Origin: Dechloromonas sp. CZR5
GTDB taxonomy: Bacteria > Pseudomonadota > Gammaproteobacteria > Burkholderiales > Rhodocyclaceae
Reading direction: 5' to 3'
Assembly: GCF_008711155.1 (NCBI RefSeq)
Contig: NZ_VUYQ01000001.1
Location: 744,001 to 808,000 of the forward strand
Length of the DNA stretch: 64,000 nucleotides
Positions within the stretch are counted from its first letter, which is position 1, and every line of letters begins with the position of its first letter. Below the pieces are notes generated by a model that had not been told where the DNA came from, did not search any database, and worked only from the letters and a program-made list of their open reading frames with translations. Shown here one piece after another: positions 41,658-50,995 of this stretch. The position numbers were made by a program, and so were the translations under genes.

Positions 41658-42023
41658 TGTGACAGGTGGATGCCGATCATTGCGATCATGCTTCTCAACG
41701 CTACTCGCCGGCTACCGGGGACTGCCAGGGTATGCCGCGATGATCAAGGCTGCATGCGGCTTTCCGGGTGGTTTCGGCATCTTCAACCCCATCCTGATCT
41801 GATCGCCAATCAATCGCCAGTTACCGGTGTTTTCGACGTGTGTAACAGAGTTGAAAAATTGAAAACGAAATGTCGAAAATATAGAAATTTATCAACTTGT
41901 CAGGTTTTGGTCAGTAAGCAGCCTCAATATCGGATCAGTATCTATTACTTTAGTAATTGATAATTAGAAGCTGGCAGATTGCTGGCACGAGGTTTAGCTG
42001 GAAACATTGATCGAGGAGGCATT
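41658..42023. other. Intergenic region before chemoreceptor gene
   Basis: About 365 bases, increasingly AT-rich towards the right (ATTTATCAACTTGTCAG, TTACTTTAGTAATTGATAAT). It separates the divergent Fur-controlled operon from the chemoreceptor. Apart from AGGAGG at 42012-42018, which is the ribosome site of the next gene, no convincing gene, RNA or repeat was seen. Confidence 0.6.
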
Positions 42024-43658
42024 ATGCTGAAAAACATGGCTATCGGACTGCGCCTGGCGCTGAGTTTCGGTCTGCTGACACTGCTGGTTGCCATTATTGC
42101 CGGCGCCGGTATTTATCAAATGTCTCAAATAAATGAAAAATACAATGAGATAGCCAACGTCAATACGCCGGAAAAGGAATTGGCGCTGCGTTTGCGCATC
42201 ATTCTCGACGGTCGGGCGCTGCTCGGTAACGAGGTGGTACTCGCCCACGATGCCGCCGGTCGGACGGCCGCGATCGAACGGCTGGCCAAATTGCGTGAGG
42301 AATTCAGTACGACGCACGATGCCCTGGAAAAGATGTTCAAGGAAACCGGTGGTCTGCCCAAGGAATTCGCGCAGCTGGAAAAGGTGATGGTGGCCAACAA
42401 GGAAGCCCGCGCCATGGGCGACAACATGGTCAGCGCCGCAGTCGCCGGCAAGGAGAACGAAGCGCAAAGCATCGCGCTGGTCGTGCGCAAGGATCTGAAC
42501 AAGGTGCGCGACGAACTCGAGGCACTCTCCAAAATCGAGGACGAGTTGAACGCCGAGGCGATGAAGGAGGCGCTCAGCGCCTACAACACCGCCAAAACCC
42601 AGATGAGCACGTTGCTCGTCGTCGCGCTGATCATTGCCGTGGGCGGTGCGCTATTCATCACCCGTTCGATCGTCACGCCGGTTTCCCAGGTGCTGCAGGC
42701 CGTCGAATCGATTGCCGCCGGCGACCTGACGGTGACGCTTGACCCGCAAGGCAAGGACGAGATCGCTCGCCTTGAAGCAGGGGTCAAGAGGATGAGCGAA
42801 GCCCTGCGCAACGCCATCGGTCAGGTCCGTACCAGCGCCGACCGCGTGGCCTCGACCTCGGGCGAGCTGAGCGGTGCGGCGCAACAGGTGCGCAGCAGTT
42901 CCGAAGAACAGTCCGAATCCGCTTCGGCCATGGCTGCAGCCCTCGAACAGATGTCGGCCAGCATCAGCCACGTCGCCAGCCTGTCGGGCGATGCCCGCCA
43001 ACTGGCCCAGACCGCCAGCGAAGGCGCCACTGCCGGGGCCAACCAGATCGCCGCCCTGATCGCCGAAATCGGCCGCCTGTCGCAAACCATGGAAGAAAGC
43101 GCCGCCAGCGCCCATGAACTGGGCAGCGAATCGGAACGCATTTCGACCATTGTCAGCGTCATCAAGGACGTTGCCGACCAGACCAACCTGCTCGCCCTCA
43201 ATGCCGCCATCGAAGCCGCCCGTGCCGGCGAAATGGGCCGCGGCTTCGCCGTCGTCGCCGACGAAGTGCGCAAGCTGGCCGAGCGTTCCGCCACCTCAGC
43301 TCAGGAAATCACCCAGATGGTGAACACCATTCAGGGGCGCAGCCGCAGCATGACCAACAGCATGGAAGCTACCGTGACGCAGATGCGCGAAGGCATGGAA
43401 AAGGCCCGCCATGCCGGCGAATCCGTCCGCGAAATCGATGAAGGTGCGCGCCGCGTCACCGGCGTCATCGACGATGTCGCTTCGGCACTCAGCGAACAGT
43501 CAAGCGCCAGCCAGGAGCTTGCCAACCGCGTCGAGAACATCGTCCAGATGATCGAGGAAAACCACACCGCCGTCGGCGCCGTCGCCGGTTCGGCCCACGA
43601 ACTGAGCGGGCTCTCCGACGGTCTGGTCGAAGCCGTTGCGCGCTTCCGCACCGCTTGA
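42024..43658 (+). CDS. Methyl-accepting chemotaxis protein
   Basis: Inner-membrane chemoreceptor of 544 residues. TM1 is [23 protein letters not shown] (residues 9-31), followed by a helical periplasmic sensor domain of about 160 residues (4HB_MCP type: [23 protein letters not shown]), TM2 ([21 protein letters not shown]), a HAMP domain ([37 protein letters not shown]) and a signalling domain with the conserved hairpin tip [44 protein letters not shown]. No C-terminal NWETF pentapeptide. A clear GAGGAGG ribosome site supports ATG at 42024. Ligand unknown. Confidence 0.95.
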   Translation: MLKNMAIGLRLALSFGLLTLLVAIIAGAGIYQMSQINEKYNEIANVNTPEKELALRLRIILDGRALLGNEVVLAHDAAGRTAAIERLAKLREEFSTTHDALEKMFKETGGLPKEFAQLEKVMVANKEARAMGDNMVSAAVAGKENEAQSIALVVRKDLNKVRDELEALSKIEDELNAEAMKEALSAYNTAKTQMSTLLVVALIIAVGGALFITRSIVTPVSQVLQAVESIAAGDLTVTLDPQGKDEIARLEAGVKRMSEALRNAIGQVRTSADRVASTSGELSGAAQQVRSSSEEQSESASAMAAALEQMSASISHVASLSGDARQLAQTASEGATAGANQIAALIAEIGRLSQTMEESAASAHELGSESERISTIVSVIKDVADQTNLLALNAAIEAARAGEMGRGFAVVADEVRKLAERSATSAQEITQMVNTIQGRSRSMTNSMEATVTQMREGMEKARHAGESVREIDEGARRVTGVIDDVASALSEQSSASQELANRVENIVQMIEENHTAVGAVAGSAHELSGLSDGLVEAVARFRTA

Positions 43659-43696
43659 TCCAGCGACCCGGGCTACCCGCCCGGAAGTCTCCTCTT

Positions 43697-43722
43697 GCCG
43701 CCCTTCGGGGCGGCTTTTTTTT
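43697..43722 (+). terminator. Rho-independent terminator after chemoreceptor gene
   Basis: GCCGCCC TTCG GGGCGGC, a 7 bp stem with a stable TTCG tetraloop, followed by eight T. Confidence 0.9.
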
Positions 43723-43822
43723 GTGAAGATACAGGCTGCATCGGCCGAACGGCCAAGGACCTCAGTCCGCCGGTATCAAGCTCCTACTTCGATGAAGGAG
43801 GAGGCGAGCGGAATGCCGATGC

Positions 43823-45451
43823 TCATGCGGCCTGGGTCGGAGAGGCGAGCATGGAAAGAGCGACGGCTTCGGCGACCTTGATGCCGTCCACGCCCGCCGA
43901 CAGGATGCCGCCCGCGTAGCCGGCCCCTTCACCTGCCGGGTAGAGGCCGCGGGTGTTGATGCTCTGGAAATCGGGGCCACGCTTGATGCGGATGGGGGAT
44001 GAGGTGCGCGTCTCGACGCCGGTGAGTACGGCATCGGCCATGGCGAAGCCCTTGATCTGGCGGTCGAAGGCGGGGATGGCCTCGCGCAGGGCTTCGGTTA
44101 CGTAGGATGGAACGCAGCTCGCCAGGTCGGTCCAATGGACCCCCGGCTGATAGGACGGTTCGACATTGCCTTGTGCCGTGGATGGACGGCCGGCGAGGAA
44201 ATCACCGATTTTTTGCGCCGGGGCGCTATAGTCGCCACCGCCGGCGACGAAGGCTGCCGATTCCCAGTGGCGCTGGAAATCCATGCCGATCAGCGGGTAC
44301 TTCTTGAAATCGCCGGGGAAATCGGCGGGATCGATATTCACGACCAGCGCCGAGTTGGCGTTGCGTTCGGCACGGGAATACTGGCTCATGCCGTTGGTCA
44401 CGACGCGGCCGGGTTCCGAGGTGGCGGCGACGACCTGGCCGCCGGGGCACATGCAGAAGCTGTAGGCGGCACGCCCGTTCTTGCAGTGGTGCACCAGCTT
44501 GTAGTCGGCGGCGCCGAGGATTTCGTTGCCGGCATTGGGACCGAACCGGGCGTGGTCGATCAGCGTTTGCGGGTGTTCGACGCGGAAGCCGATGGCGAAG
44601 GGCTTGGCTTCGACGTAGACGCCACAGTCATGGATCATCTGGAAGGTATCGCGGGCGCTGTGGCCGACAGCGAGCACGACGTGGCGGCTCATCAGGCGCT
44701 CGCCGCCGGCGAGTTCGACGCCGAAGACCTGCCCATCCTCGCGCAGCAACTTGTCCACCTTGGCCTCGAAGCGGATTTCGCCGCCCAGGTCGACGATGGT
44801 CTGGCGGATGTTCTCGACCATCTTGACCAGCCGGAAGGTGCCGACGTGCGGCTTGCTGACGTAGATGATTTCCTCGGGGGCGCCGGCCTTGACGAACTCT
44901 TCCAGCACCTTGCGGCCGTAGAAGTTGGGATCTTTGATCTGGCTGTACAGCTTGCCGTCCGAGAACGTGCCGGCACCACCTTCGCCGAACTGGACGTTCG
45001 ATTCCGGATTCAGCGTGTTCTTGCGCCACAGGCCCCAGGTGTCCTTGGTTCGCTCGCGGACGATCTTGCCGCGCTCCAGCACGATGGGACGAAAACCCAT
45101 CTGGGCCAGGAGCAGGGCGGCCATGAAGCCGCAAGGGCCCATGCCGATGACGATGGGGCGCTCGGAGAGTCCGGCCGGCGCCTGGGCGACGACCTTGTAG
45201 GCCATGTCCGGCGTCGGGCTGACGTTGCGGTCGCCGTGCAGGCGCTTGAAGACGGCCGCTTCGTCGCGCAGGTCGCAATCGAGCGTGTAAATCAGCGAAA
45301 TCGCCGATTTTTTGCGGGCATCGTAGCCGCGCCGGAAAATGCTGAAGCCCAGCAGCTCGCCATCGGCAACGCCCAGGCGCTGGAGGACGGCCGGGCGCAG
45401 GGCGTCTGCGGCATGGTCAAGAGGCAGCTTCAGTTCGGTGATGCGCAGCAT
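43823..45451 (-). CDS. FAD-dependent dehydrogenase (COG2509 family)
   Basis: Cytoplasmic flavoprotein of 542 residues. A substrate N-domain (MLRITELKLPLDHAADALRPAVLQRLGVADGEL...) precedes the Rossmann FAD motif, GMGPCGFMAALLLAQMGFRPIVLERG, which is GxGPxGxxAA followed by E as in this family, and a C-terminal FAD site (GLYPAGEGAGYAGGILSAGVDGIKVAEAVAL). Internal GEGGAGTFSDGKLYSQIKDP and CMCPGGQVV are typical of COG2509 oxidoreductases, which are annotated as uncharacterised NAD(P)/FAD-dependent enzymes. The cytochrome c' gene upstream is 9 bases away on the same strand. Confidence 0.9.
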   Translation of the reverse strand: MLRITELKLPLDHAADALRPAVLQRLGVADGELLGFSIFRRGYDARKKSAISLIYTLDCDLRDEAAVFKRLHGDRNVSPTPDMAYKVVAQAPAGLSERPIVIGMGPCGFMAALLLAQMGFRPIVLERGKIVRERTKDTWGLWRKNTLNPESNVQFGEGGAGTFSDGKLYSQIKDPNFYGRKVLEEFVKAGAPEEIIYVSKPHVGTFRLVKMVENIRQTIVDLGGEIRFEAKVDKLLREDGQVFGVELAGGERLMSRHVVLAVGHSARDTFQMIHDCGVYVEAKPFAIGFRVEHPQTLIDHARFGPNAGNEILGAADYKLVHHCKNGRAAYSFCMCPGGQVVAATSEPGRVVTNGMSQYSRAERNANSALVVNIDPADFPGDFKKYPLIGMDFQRHWESAAFVAGGGDYSAPAQKIGDFLAGRPSTAQGNVEPSYQPGVHWTDLASCVPSYVTEALREAIPAFDRQIKGFAMADAVLTGVETRTSSPIRIKRGPDFQSINTRGLYPAGEGAGYAGGILSAGVDGIKVAEAVALSMLASPTQAA

Positions 45452-45460
45452 GGGTTTTCC

Positions 45461-45910
45461 TCAGCGGACCTTGAACTGCTTGTGGCAGGACTTGCAGCTG
45501 TCGTGCACCGCGTCGTAGGCCTTCTCGATACCGGTCTTGTCGCCGCCCTGGACGGCAGTCTGCAGCTTGTCGGTGGCGGCGATGAAGCCTTGCTTTTCCT
45601 TCTCGAAGGCTTCCGGCTGGTTCCACACCTCCGGCGTCGCCTTGGTCGGCGGGTAGTTGGTGTCGGGGCCGAAGTGGCTCCACGGCAGATCGCGCTTGGC
45701 GACCAGTTCGGCCGTGAATTTTCCGAAACGCTCGGCGTCGTACGAGCCCTTGCGCAGCATCACGCCCATCGGTTCGAAGGACTTGATGATCTCCTTGAAG
45801 GCTTGCTGGCGCTGCTTGACCGGCTGCCCGGGGCGGGTGTCCTCGGGCTCGCCGCAGGCGGCGAGCAGGGTGACGGACAGGATGAGGGCGGCACGTAAGA
45901 CGGCGGGCAT
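45461..45910 (-). CDS. Cytochrome c'-type lipoprotein
   Basis: A 149-residue exported cytochrome. The N-terminus MPAVLRAALILSVTLLAACGEPED has a lipobox (LAAC), so it is probably lipid-anchored. The haem-binding motif is near the C-terminus, DSCKSCHKQFKVR (CxxCH), as in cytochromes c' and c556, with helical body QAFKEIIKSFEPMGVMLRKGSYDAERFGKF. Such proteins bind NO or carry electrons. Likely co-transcribed with the FAD dehydrogenase. Confidence 0.88.
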   Translation of the reverse strand: MPAVLRAALILSVTLLAACGEPEDTRPGQPVKQRQQAFKEIIKSFEPMGVMLRKGSYDAERFGKFTAELVAKRDLPWSHFGPDTNYPPTKATPEVWNQPEAFEKEKQGFIAATDKLQTAVQGGDKTGIEKAYDAVHDSCKSCHKQFKVR

Positions 45911-46118
45911 GGGCGGGGGGTGTCGTGAAATCGGGAGGCGACGATTATACGTGCTGCCCGTGGGCCGCAGGAAACGCCCGGTGCTGCCGGCCGTGGCAGC
46001 GTTACGTAGTAGCCACAATTTTTCGTTTCAACATGCGGATATAGATTCTGTATTATGAAATGACGGCCTGCCGTGGAGATTGGTGGCGCCATTGAACAGC
46101 TTTCCGGAAAGGGTGATT

Positions 46119-47261
46119 GTGAGTCGTTTTCAGTCAAGGTGGATACGTGCCGGCCTGGTTGGGCTGACAGTTTTGTTCTCGTCGGGTGCCGTTCTTGCCG
46201 ATATCAAGGTGGTACAGATTGCGCCGCTCAGCGGGCCGCTGGCCGATACGGGCAAGTTGCTCCGGCAGGGAGCCGAACTGGCCTTCCGCGAAGCCAACGA
46301 CAAGGGGGGTGTGCTCGGCCAGAAAGTCGTGCTCGAATCGCTGGATGACGGCTACAAGGTGGAGGAGACGGTACGTCTGGCCCGCGAGGTCGCCAGAAGG
46401 GCGGACAAGCCGGTGGCGCTGCTCGGTCTGGTCGGTACCGGAAACATGGCGGCGCTCCTGAAACAGGGTGTTGTCGACGAGGCGGGCCTGCCCATCGTTG
46501 GGGTGCGCACCGGCGCCGTCAATATGCGTCAGCCGGGGCACCCGCTGGTATTCCATCTGCGGGCAAGCTATGAGCTGGAGATGGAGAAGCTGGTCGAAAT
46601 GGCTTCCGCCATCGGCAGTCGCCAGTTTGGCGTTTTCTATCAGGACGATCCCTTCGGCCATGATGGTCTGGAGTCGGCGCGCAAGGCGCTTGGCAAGCGC
46701 AACCTGACCCTGGTGGCGAGCGCCGGGTACGCCAAGAACACGACCCAGGTCGACGCAGCGGTCGATACCCTGCTCAAGGCAAGCACCGTGCAGGCTATCG
46801 TGATGGCCTCGAATACCCAGGCCACGGCGGCCTTCGTCCAGGCCTATCGGGCGCGTGGCGGCGTTGCCCAGCTCTATGCGCTATCGGTCAACAACGACCG
46901 GGAGATTGTCGAGCGGATCGGTGCCGAACGGGCGCGCGGACTGGGCATCGTCCAGGTGGTGCCGTTTCCGTTTTCCGGGGTGATGCCGCTGGCGCGCGAG
47001 TATCAGAAGGCACTGGGCAGGCGGCACCCGGGGGTGCAGCCGACGGTGACCGGGATGGAAGGGTTCATTTATGGCAAGGTGCTGCTCGAGGCGCTCCGGC
47101 GGGCCGGCCCGCAACCGACGCGCGAGGCCGTGGTGAAGGCCCTGGAAGGCGTGCCCTTCGAGCTGGGCGGCCATGTCGTCGATTTTTCGGCGCAGAGCCA
47201 CGAGGGCAGCCAGTTCGTCGAACTGACGATCATTGGTGCCGGCGGCAAACTGATGCGCTGA
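46119..47261 (+). CDS. ABC transporter substrate-binding protein (LivK family)
   Basis: Periplasmic binding protein of about 380 residues. The signal peptide (WIRAGLVGLTVLFSSGAVLAD) is followed by the type I periplasmic-binding fold of the amino-acid/amide group: IKVVQIAPLSGPLADTGKLLRQGAELAFREANDKGGVLGQKVVLESLDDGYKVEETVRLAREV. The cleft-forming second domain includes FGVFYQDDPFGHDGLESARKAL. The GTG at 46119 is a better start than the reported upstream TTG, since it follows GGAAAGG; GTG at 46113 is too close to it. No permease or ATPase lies next to it, so it may act as a sensor partner rather than in transport. Ligand unknown. Confidence 0.88.
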   Translation: MSRFQSRWIRAGLVGLTVLFSSGAVLADIKVVQIAPLSGPLADTGKLLRQGAELAFREANDKGGVLGQKVVLESLDDGYKVEETVRLAREVARRADKPVALLGLVGTGNMAALLKQGVVDEAGLPIVGVRTGAVNMRQPGHPLVFHLRASYELEMEKLVEMASAIGSRQFGVFYQDDPFGHDGLESARKALGKRNLTLVASAGYAKNTTQVDAAVDTLLKASTVQAIVMASNTQATAAFVQAYRARGGVAQLYALSVNNDREIVERIGAERARGLGIVQVVPFPFSGVMPLAREYQKALGRRHPGVQPTVTGMEGFIYGKVLLEALRRAGPQPTREAVVKALEGVPFELGGHVVDFSAQSHEGSQFVELTIIGAGGKLMR

Positions 47262-47292
47262 TGGCCGGGCTACCGCAGCCCGGGTCGGTTGC

Positions 47293-48213
47293 TCAGGTAA
47301 CGACGTAATCGATGACTTCAGGCACCGTGCTGCGGGGCGTTTCGCCGACCAGTTCGCAGACCGATGTTTCGATGCCGTGGCACATCGAGGCGAGGGCCAA
47401 ATCGTTCGGTTCGGTGCCGAAGGGTTCCTCGATCTGTTCGCCGATGACATCGAGGGCAAGGAAAGTGTAGGCGATGAACGGCGCGACGACGGCGGTCAGC
47501 CAGCCGATCGAGGTGCTGAGACCGATGGGCAGCAGCAGGCAATAGACCATGACCGTCCGGTTCATCAGTACGCGGTAGGTGTACGGAATCGGCGTGTTGG
47601 CGATCCGCTCGCAGGCGCCGGAGGCCTCGGTGAGCAGGTTGAGGTTGCGATCCATGGCCAGCAGCTGCAGGTCGCTGATCGCGCCAGTGCGTTGTGCGGC
47701 AGCGAGTTCGCGCCCGAGGACGAGGAGCAGTGCGGAAGGCGGGAAGCGGGCGGCGCAGACGTGCTCGACGAGCGCCGGGTCGAGCCGGCTGGCCAGGTCG
47801 GCCCGGGGATCGGTGCGCCGCAATTGGTGCTTGAGGGCGTAGGCGAAGGCGGCCAGCGTGCGCGCGATGCGCTGGTGCAACTCGATTTCAGGAGGCGCGA
47901 AGCTGACGATTTCGCGGGTCAGCGAGCGCGCGGCGATGAGCAGGGCGCCCCACTGCTTGCGGGCCTCCCAGTAACGCTCGTAGCTGACCGAGTTGCGAAA
48001 GCCGAGGAAGATGGCCAGCGCGACCCCCATCAGCGTGAAGGGCGGGATGGAGAGCGCCGAGGCGGCATGCGCGTTCATCCACCAGTCCAGGCTGAGGACG
48101 CTGGCGATGGATACCGCCAGGACGAGCAGCAGCCGGGTGGCGATGTACGGGAGTACCGAACCGCGCCAGACGAAGAGCAGGCGGAACCAGTGGAGGTGGG
48201 GGCGAACGATCAT
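47293..48213 (-). CDS. Bestrophin-like chloride channel (UPF0187)
   Basis: Inner-membrane protein of 306 residues with the bestrophin signature MIVRPHLHWFRLLFVWRGSVLPYIATRLLLVLAVSIASVLSL, RNSVSYERYWEARKQWGALLIAARSLTREIVSF and LPIGLSTSIGWLTAVVAPFIAYTFLALDVIGEQIEEPFG. The last motif contains the Ca-clasp-like IGEQIEEPFG of the family. Bacterial bestrophins are anion or cation channels; selectivity is not predictable here. Confidence 0.92.
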   Translation of the reverse strand: MIVRPHLHWFRLLFVWRGSVLPYIATRLLLVLAVSIASVLSLDWWMNAHAASALSIPPFTLMGVALAIFLGFRNSVSYERYWEARKQWGALLIAARSLTREIVSFAPPEIELHQRIARTLAAFAYALKHQLRRTDPRADLASRLDPALVEHVCAARFPPSALLLVLGRELAAAQRTGAISDLQLLAMDRNLNLLTEASGACERIANTPIPYTYRVLMNRTVMVYCLLLPIGLSTSIGWLTAVVAPFIAYTFLALDVIGEQIEEPFGTEPNDLALASMCHGIETSVCELVGETPRSTVPEVIDYVVT

Positions 48214-48256
48214 CGGGCGGGCAAGGGGAAGGGTAAGAAAGGGAAGCGGGGGAGGG

Positions 48257-48640
48257 TCAGCGCGTTTCGTCCACGACCATGATCAGCCGGGCTTCGATGT
48301 CGGCGACGATGCGCGCCGCCTCGCTGTCGCTGCTGCATGCTTCGGCCAGTGCCTGCGGGCGGACGAGGCCGATGCGGGTGGTGCCGTTTTCGGTGAATAC
48401 CGAGATACGCCAGGGGAGCGCCAGGCCCAGGCGCATGTCGATCGCCAGCAGGTCGGCGGCGTAGCGGTAATGGATGACCTCGTGTACCTGGCAATCCTCG
48501 TCGATATCGATTCCCCGCCGCTGCAGGAGTTCGCCGATGTCCTGGCGATGCAGGATGCTGAAACCCAGGCGCTCGACGACCGGCCCCAGGTCGAAGTTGG
48601 CTTCGTAGAACGACTTGCTGCTTTCGACGATGTAGAACAC
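48257..48640 (-). CDS. DUF302 domain protein
   Basis: Cytoplasmic protein of 127 residues. It opens MFYIVESSKSFYEANFDLGPVVERLGFSILHRQDIGELLQRRGIDIDEDCQVHEV, and ends LALPWRISVFTENGTTRIGLVRPQALAEACSSDSEAARIVADIEARLIMVVDET, the pattern of DUF302 (helix-strand domain, LPCR-like LALPWRISVF). Function unknown. No signal peptide, unlike the DUF302-like protein at 3.5-4.1 kb. Confidence 0.85.
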   Translation of the reverse strand: MFYIVESSKSFYEANFDLGPVVERLGFSILHRQDIGELLQRRGIDIDEDCQVHEVIHYRYAADLLAIDMRLGLALPWRISVFTENGTTRIGLVRPQALAEACSSDSEAARIVADIEARLIMVVDETR

Positions 48641-48718
48641 GACTTTTCCTTGGATTGGGCTGCGGGCAGCAGGATAGCGGAGGCTTGCCGATCGAACAAT
48701 CGGCCTCTGGCGCGCTGT

Positions 48719-50371
48719 TCAGTCGCAGGACGCTGGGCAGCGGTCGACGGCGAGCCGGAAGGCGTTGCGGCCGCCATGCTTGGCAAGGTACAAGGCGCGG
48801 TCGGCGTTTTCCAGCAACTGGCAGATATCCTGGCCGTGCGTGGGGTAGATGGCGATACCGATGCTGGCGCTGACCGGGCTGCATATCCCTTCGTAGGGTT
48901 CGGCCAGGCGCGTGACGAGGCGCTGGGCGGTTTCCTCGGCGCTATCGCGGTCGGCATCGACGAGCAGGATGGCGAACTCGTCGCCGCCCATGCGGGCCGC
49001 CGCGTCCGAGGCCCGGATGGCCGACTCGATACGGCGGGCGACGGCTTCGAGAAGGTGGTCGCCGGCGGGGTGTCCCTCTTCGTCGTTGACCACCTTGAAA
49101 TTGTCCAGGTCGATGGCGAGTACCGCCAGGTGGCCGTTTTCGCGTTCGGCAACGGCGAGCTCATGCTGGAGGAGTTCGTAGAAGAGGGCGCGGTTGGCCA
49201 GTTCGGTCAATGGGTCGTGATAGGCGCGGTGATGGACCTCTGCCATCAGGTGCGAGGCCTGCACGATGGCTTCGCCGACCGCTTCGGCTTCGTAGAGCTG
49301 TATCCGCGGCGGGGCGAGCGGCTTGCCGTCGCGCAGGGCAAGCGCCGCATCGTTGAGGTATTCGACTGACGACAGCACGCGGCGGGTGATCACCGCGGCC
49401 AGCCAACTGCCGGCAACGATGAAGAACAGCGCGGTCAGGCCGATGCCGGTGAACAGGCGAACCATCTCGGCCTCGATCAGCGACTTGGGGGCGCCGGTGG
49501 CGACGCTCCAGTTCCAGCGCGCCGAACGGGCGTATGCCGTGGTTACCTCGGTACCGTCCTCGGTCGTTGTCGACAGGGAGCCGTGCATGTCGTCCTGCAG
49601 CCGCTGGCGCAAATCGGGCAGCGCTTTCCGGCCGACGAACTGGTCGGCATCGCGGGAAATCGCAACCAACGTTCCGGCACCGTCGATGACCGCGGCCAGC
49701 CAGCCGTCCGGAATCGGCTGACGGTTGAGCAGCTGGTTCAGTTGTTCGGGCAGGAATCCGACGACCAGGGTATAGATGATCGTGCCGTCCCCTCCATAGA
49801 CCGGTACGCCCAGGGCAATGGCCTGTTTCCCGGCAAGGGGGGTGATGAACAGATCGGTCAGGACGGTTTTTCCGGATTCGAATATCTCCGCCAGTTGCGT
49901 CGGATTGCCGCTCTCCGGCAGGGGGGCGCCATAGGGGCGCAGGGTATTGAGGACTTGCCTGCCCTGCTGGTCGATCAGGATGTAGGCGTAGGCCGGCTGG
50001 GATTTGATGGCCGCGCTGGCGATTTCATGAAAGCGCTGCAGTTCGCCGCTTTTGAGCGGTTCGGCGGTAGCCAGCACGCGCAGGCCGGATTCCATGGCGG
50101 CCAGTTCGCGATCAAGCTCGACGAGGATCTGGCCGGCCAGGCGCTCCGTCTCGCTGGCGACCTGGCGCTTTTCCAGTTGATAGTTGGTCAGGACCAGATA
50201 GGAGCTGAGCGCGACGCCGGGCAGCACGCAGATGAGAACCAGGACGAGCAGGCTGGTGCGCAGCGAGACATGGCGCGGCTGGACAGGGGCATGGGTATGC
50301 GCCACCCCGCACGGCGCTGTCGTCGTGCTCTCTCTGTCGTGCTGTCTCTCTACCGCTGGCTTTCCGGTCAC
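48719..50371 (-). CDS. Membrane diguanylate cyclase with periplasmic sensor
   Basis: Inner-membrane GGDEF protein of 550 residues. TM1 lies at about residues 36-58 (LLVLVLICVLPGVALSSYLVL), then a periplasmic sensor domain of about 240 residues (AYILIDQQGRQVLNTLRPYGAPLPESGNP, dCache-like), TM2 (LFTGIGLTALFFIVAGSWLAAVI), and a GGDEF domain (YHDPLTELANRALFYELL... ARMGGDEFAILLVDADRD), so it can make c-di-GMP. The GTG start at 50371 is preceded by AGGAGG; the longer GTG version at 50407 is less likely. The ligand is unknown. It stands divergent from the bufferin operon. Confidence 0.88.
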   Translation of the reverse strand: MTGKPAVERQHDRESTTTAPCGVAHTHAPVQPRHVSLRTSLLVLVLICVLPGVALSSYLVLTNYQLEKRQVASETERLAGQILVELDRELAAMESGLRVLATAEPLKSGELQRFHEIASAAIKSQPAYAYILIDQQGRQVLNTLRPYGAPLPESGNPTQLAEIFESGKTVLTDLFITPLAGKQAIALGVPVYGGDGTIIYTLVVGFLPEQLNQLLNRQPIPDGWLAAVIDGAGTLVAISRDADQFVGRKALPDLRQRLQDDMHGSLSTTTEDGTEVTTAYARSARWNWSVATGAPKSLIEAEMVRLFTGIGLTALFFIVAGSWLAAVITRRVLSSVEYLNDAALALRDGKPLAPPRIQLYEAEAVGEAIVQASHLMAEVHHRAYHDPLTELANRALFYELLQHELAVAERENGHLAVLAIDLDNFKVVNDEEGHPAGDHLLEAVARRIESAIRASDAAARMGGDEFAILLVDADRDSAEETAQRLVTRLAEPYEGICSPVSASIGIAIYPTHGQDICQLLENADRALYLAKHGGRNAFRLAVDRCPASCD

Positions 50372-50527
50372 TGGGCCCTCCTGATGGGAAACCAAAAATG
50401 GAGTCACCGAACCGTGTCATCCGCTTGCATTGCCATTGTCAGGCTAGGCTTGGCTGAGATTTACGTCAATCCTGCCAAAAGTAGGAGTCTGGCAATTTTG
50501 CATCGTGCGAAAAAAAACGGCCAAGGG

Positions 50528-50554
50528 TGTAACAAATCCGTATTTCTGCCGACC
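50528..50554 (+). promoter_or_regulatory. Candidate ECF sigma promoter of the bufferin operon
   Basis: TGTAAC (50528-50533) and CGACC (50550-50554) with a 16-base spacer, 58 bases before the precursor gene. This resembles the TGTAAC/CGA-type promoters of ECF sigma factors that control DUF692-DoxX operons. The ECF sigma gene is the fifth gene of this operon, so autoregulation is plausible. Confidence 0.45.
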
Positions 50555-50612
50555 AATCATTCGAGCGAACCAACCATGCGCTCGCGATATCCCAACCACT
50601 ACGGAGAAAATC

Positions 50613-50927
50613 ATGAAAAAGCAAAACCTCGTTTCCCTGAGCGTCTGTTCGCTGCTTGCTGCCGCCACCTTCGGTTCGGCTGCTCAGGCTGCCGACAATC
50701 CGTTTGCCGCCAAGCAATTGAGCGCAGGCTATCAACTGGCCCAGGCCGACAAGAAAATGGATGGCAAATGCGGCGAGGCCAAGTGCGGCGCCGACCGGAA
50801 GGGCGGCATGGAAAAGAAGAAGGACGGTAAGTGCGGCGAAGCAAAATGCGGTGCCGACAAGAAGGGCGCCGACAAGAAGAAGGATGGCAAGTGCGGCGAA
50901 GCCAAGTGCGGGGCCGACAAGAAGTAA
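50613..50927 (+). CDS. Bufferin-type RiPP precursor (HvfA/BufA-like)
   Basis: Precursor peptide of 104 residues for a ribosomally made, modified copper-binding peptide. A signal peptide, LVSLSVCSLLAAATFGSAAQA (residues 6-26), is followed by a linker and three near-identical 12-residue units DGKCGEAKCGAD (the first begins MDGKC), with cysteines at 53, 58, 73, 78, 93 and 98, separated by Lys/Gly spacers. In characterised systems (HvfA of Haemophilus/Legionella and bufferins) such Cys-Gly motifs are turned by the MNIO enzyme into thiooxazole-type rings that bind copper. Here the motifs are DGKCG and EAKCG. The enzyme gene follows after 68 bases. Confidence 0.87.
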   Translation: MKKQNLVSLSVCSLLAAATFGSAAQAADNPFAAKQLSAGYQLAQADKKMDGKCGEAKCGADRKGGMEKKKDGKCGEAKCGADKKGADKKKDGKCGEAKCGADKK

Positions 50928-50995
50928 GCCATGGACAGGGCGGCGCCCGCCAGTTGGGCGGCGTGGCCCGGACAGAGAGACAACAAGGAGTCATC

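Noticed and set aside
50760..50918. CRISPR-like repeats
   Set aside because: The three 36-base repeats are coding repeats of the bufferin precursor, without unique spacers of constant length.
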